Below are positions 63,427 to 64,000 of a stretch of DNA of 64,000 nt, piece by piece. The notes beneath the pieces are model-generated. The model did no database searches and was not told the DNA's origin. It worked only from the letters and a program-made list of their open reading frames with translations. The stretch is taken from assembly GCF_036687315.1 (NCBI RefSeq), contig NZ_CP144683.1, forward strand, positions 3,108,001 to 3,172,000. Direction: 5' to 3'. Made by a program: the position numbers and the translations under genes. Source of the DNA: Sphingopyxis sp. TUF1 (GTDB lineage: Bacteria; Pseudomonadota; Alphaproteobacteria; Sphingomonadales; Sphingomonadaceae). Within the stretch, counting starts at the first letter, position 1, and each line of letters starts with the position of its first letter.

Positions 63427-63834
63427 ATGTTTGATGTTGCGCCCACCGAGTTGCTGCTCGTCGTGGTGGTGGCCCTGGTCGTTATCGGGCCCAAGGATTT
63501 GCCCAAGGCGATGCGCTTTGTCGGCAAATGGATGGGCAAGGCGCGCGGCATGGCGCGCCATTTTCGCGCCGGGCTCGACACGATGATGCGCGAGGCCGAA
63601 CTCGAAGAACTGGAGAAGCAGTGGCGCGAGCAGAATGAGGCGATCATGCGCGAATTTCCGCGCATCGATGACGCCGACAGCGTCGCGGCCGCGAAGCCGG
63701 CCAATCCATCACCGGCGCAGCCACCGGCCGATGCGGATCGCACGGACAAGGCCGACGAAGCGCCGGATTCCGTGGGCGACGCGGGCGGGGGCGAGACACA
63801 TGTCGTGCCGCCGCGCAGCGGACCGCTTCCATGA
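63427..63834 (+). CDS. tatB: twin-arginine translocase subunit TatB
   Basis: A 135-residue protein. The helix ELLLVVVVALVVIGPKDLP at the start has the conserved Glu and the Gly-Pro hinge. A long amphipathic helix (MRFVGKWMGKARGMARHFR) and a Pro/Ala-rich tail follow. With TatC it recognises the twin-Arg signal. It overlaps tatC by 4 bases. Confidence 0.96.
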   Translation: MFDVAPTELLLVVVVALVVIGPKDLPKAMRFVGKWMGKARGMARHFRAGLDTMMREAELEELEKQWREQNEAIMREFPRIDDADSVAAAKPANPSPAQPPADADRTDKADEAPDSVGDAGGGETHVVPPRSGPLP

Positions 63835-64000
63835 GCGACGGCAGCCCGGATATGCGGAGCGACGAAGACGGCGCCGGCGGCAAGATGCCGCTGCTCGACC
63901 ATCTGATCGAGCTTCGCTCGCGTCTGCTCAAATCGCTGCTCGCCGTCGCGCTCGCCTTCGGAGTCTGCTTCTATTTCGCGCGGCCGATCTTTGCGATCCT
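63831..64000 (+). CDS. tatC: twin-arginine translocase subunit TatC, cut by window end
   Basis: The first 56 residues are seen. An acidic N-terminus is followed by MPLLDHLIELRSRLLKSLLA, the TatC signature that contacts signal peptides, and the first membrane helix (VALAFGVCFYFARPIF). The window edge truncates the gene; nothing suggests that the gene is broken. Confidence 0.95.
   Translation, partial: MSDGSPDMRSDEDGAGGKMPLLDHLIELRSRLLKSLLAVALAFGVCFYFARPIFAI

Noticed and set aside
1..64000. CRISPR array or tRNA genes
   Set aside because: No direct repeats with regular spacers were seen. The palindromes are dispersed and not spaced as an array. No T-loop (GGTTCGAATCC-like) with cloverleaf context was seen.

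Overview
The window is GC-rich, densely coded chromosomal DNA from an alphaproteobacterium. It is most likely a sphingomonad (Sphingopyxis/Sphingomonas type). The supporting evidence is the gene orders argS-SPOR-nagZ-scpA-scpB-tatABC, argD-argF-hslO and trmL-hemF facing petABC, the cpa/tad pilus cluster, a FecI/FecR/TonB-receptor set, and short palindromic repeats of the kind common in this group. The genus is an inference. I found no rRNA, tRNA, CRISPR array, phage or insertion sequence, so this is core chromosome with some accessory metabolic blocks.

Layout: 0.1-5 kb holds an aldo/keto reductase, a divergent LysE exporter/Lrp regulator pair, a luciferase-like flavin oxidoreductase, and a small lipoprotein translationally coupled to a CDF-type cation transporter. 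5-14.3 kb is biosynthesis and housekeeping: argD-argF-hslO, queC-queE, lipB, two tandem membrane-protein paralogues, and hemF-trmL. 14.5-17.2 kb is the cytochrome bc1 operon petABC. 17.3-21 kb holds a metallo-beta-lactamase-fold hydrolase and two adjacent acyl-CoA dehydrogenases. 21-28.5 kb holds a sigma factor/anti-sigma/TonB receptor operon behind a large autotransporter with calcium-loop and RTX-like motifs. glk follows.

30-43.3 kb is a polyamine block. It has a PuuD/SpuA-type amidotransferase, a putrescine-type aminotransferase, a complete PotFHIG-type ABC importer, two PuuA-like glutamine-synthetase-fold ligases, a PuuB-like oxidase and a second omega-aminotransferase. Together these could import putrescine or spermidine and degrade it by the gamma-glutamyl and direct transamination routes. 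The aldehyde dehydrogenase and the regulator of the pathway are not in the window.

43.3-46.2 kb holds an orphan PhoR-like kinase, a small Tat-exported protein and an FAH-family hydrolase. 46.2-53.4 kb is a cpaABCDE-tadBC pilus operon that lacks cpaF, the expected motor ATPase gene, between cpaE and tadB. 53.4-64 kb is housekeeping: a FAD oxidoreductase, a YegP protein, ispH-thrB-rnhA, a lipoprotein, argS, a SPOR protein, nagZ, scpAB and tatAB, with tatC cut by the window edge.

The most distinctive unexplained structure is a set of nine intergenic palindromic elements in four sequence families. Eight are paired palindromes of about 73-96 bp and one is a single hairpin. Several fill nearly the whole gap between genes and end 10-42 bases before a start codon. 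Two copies of one family bracket the putrescine aminotransferase gene.
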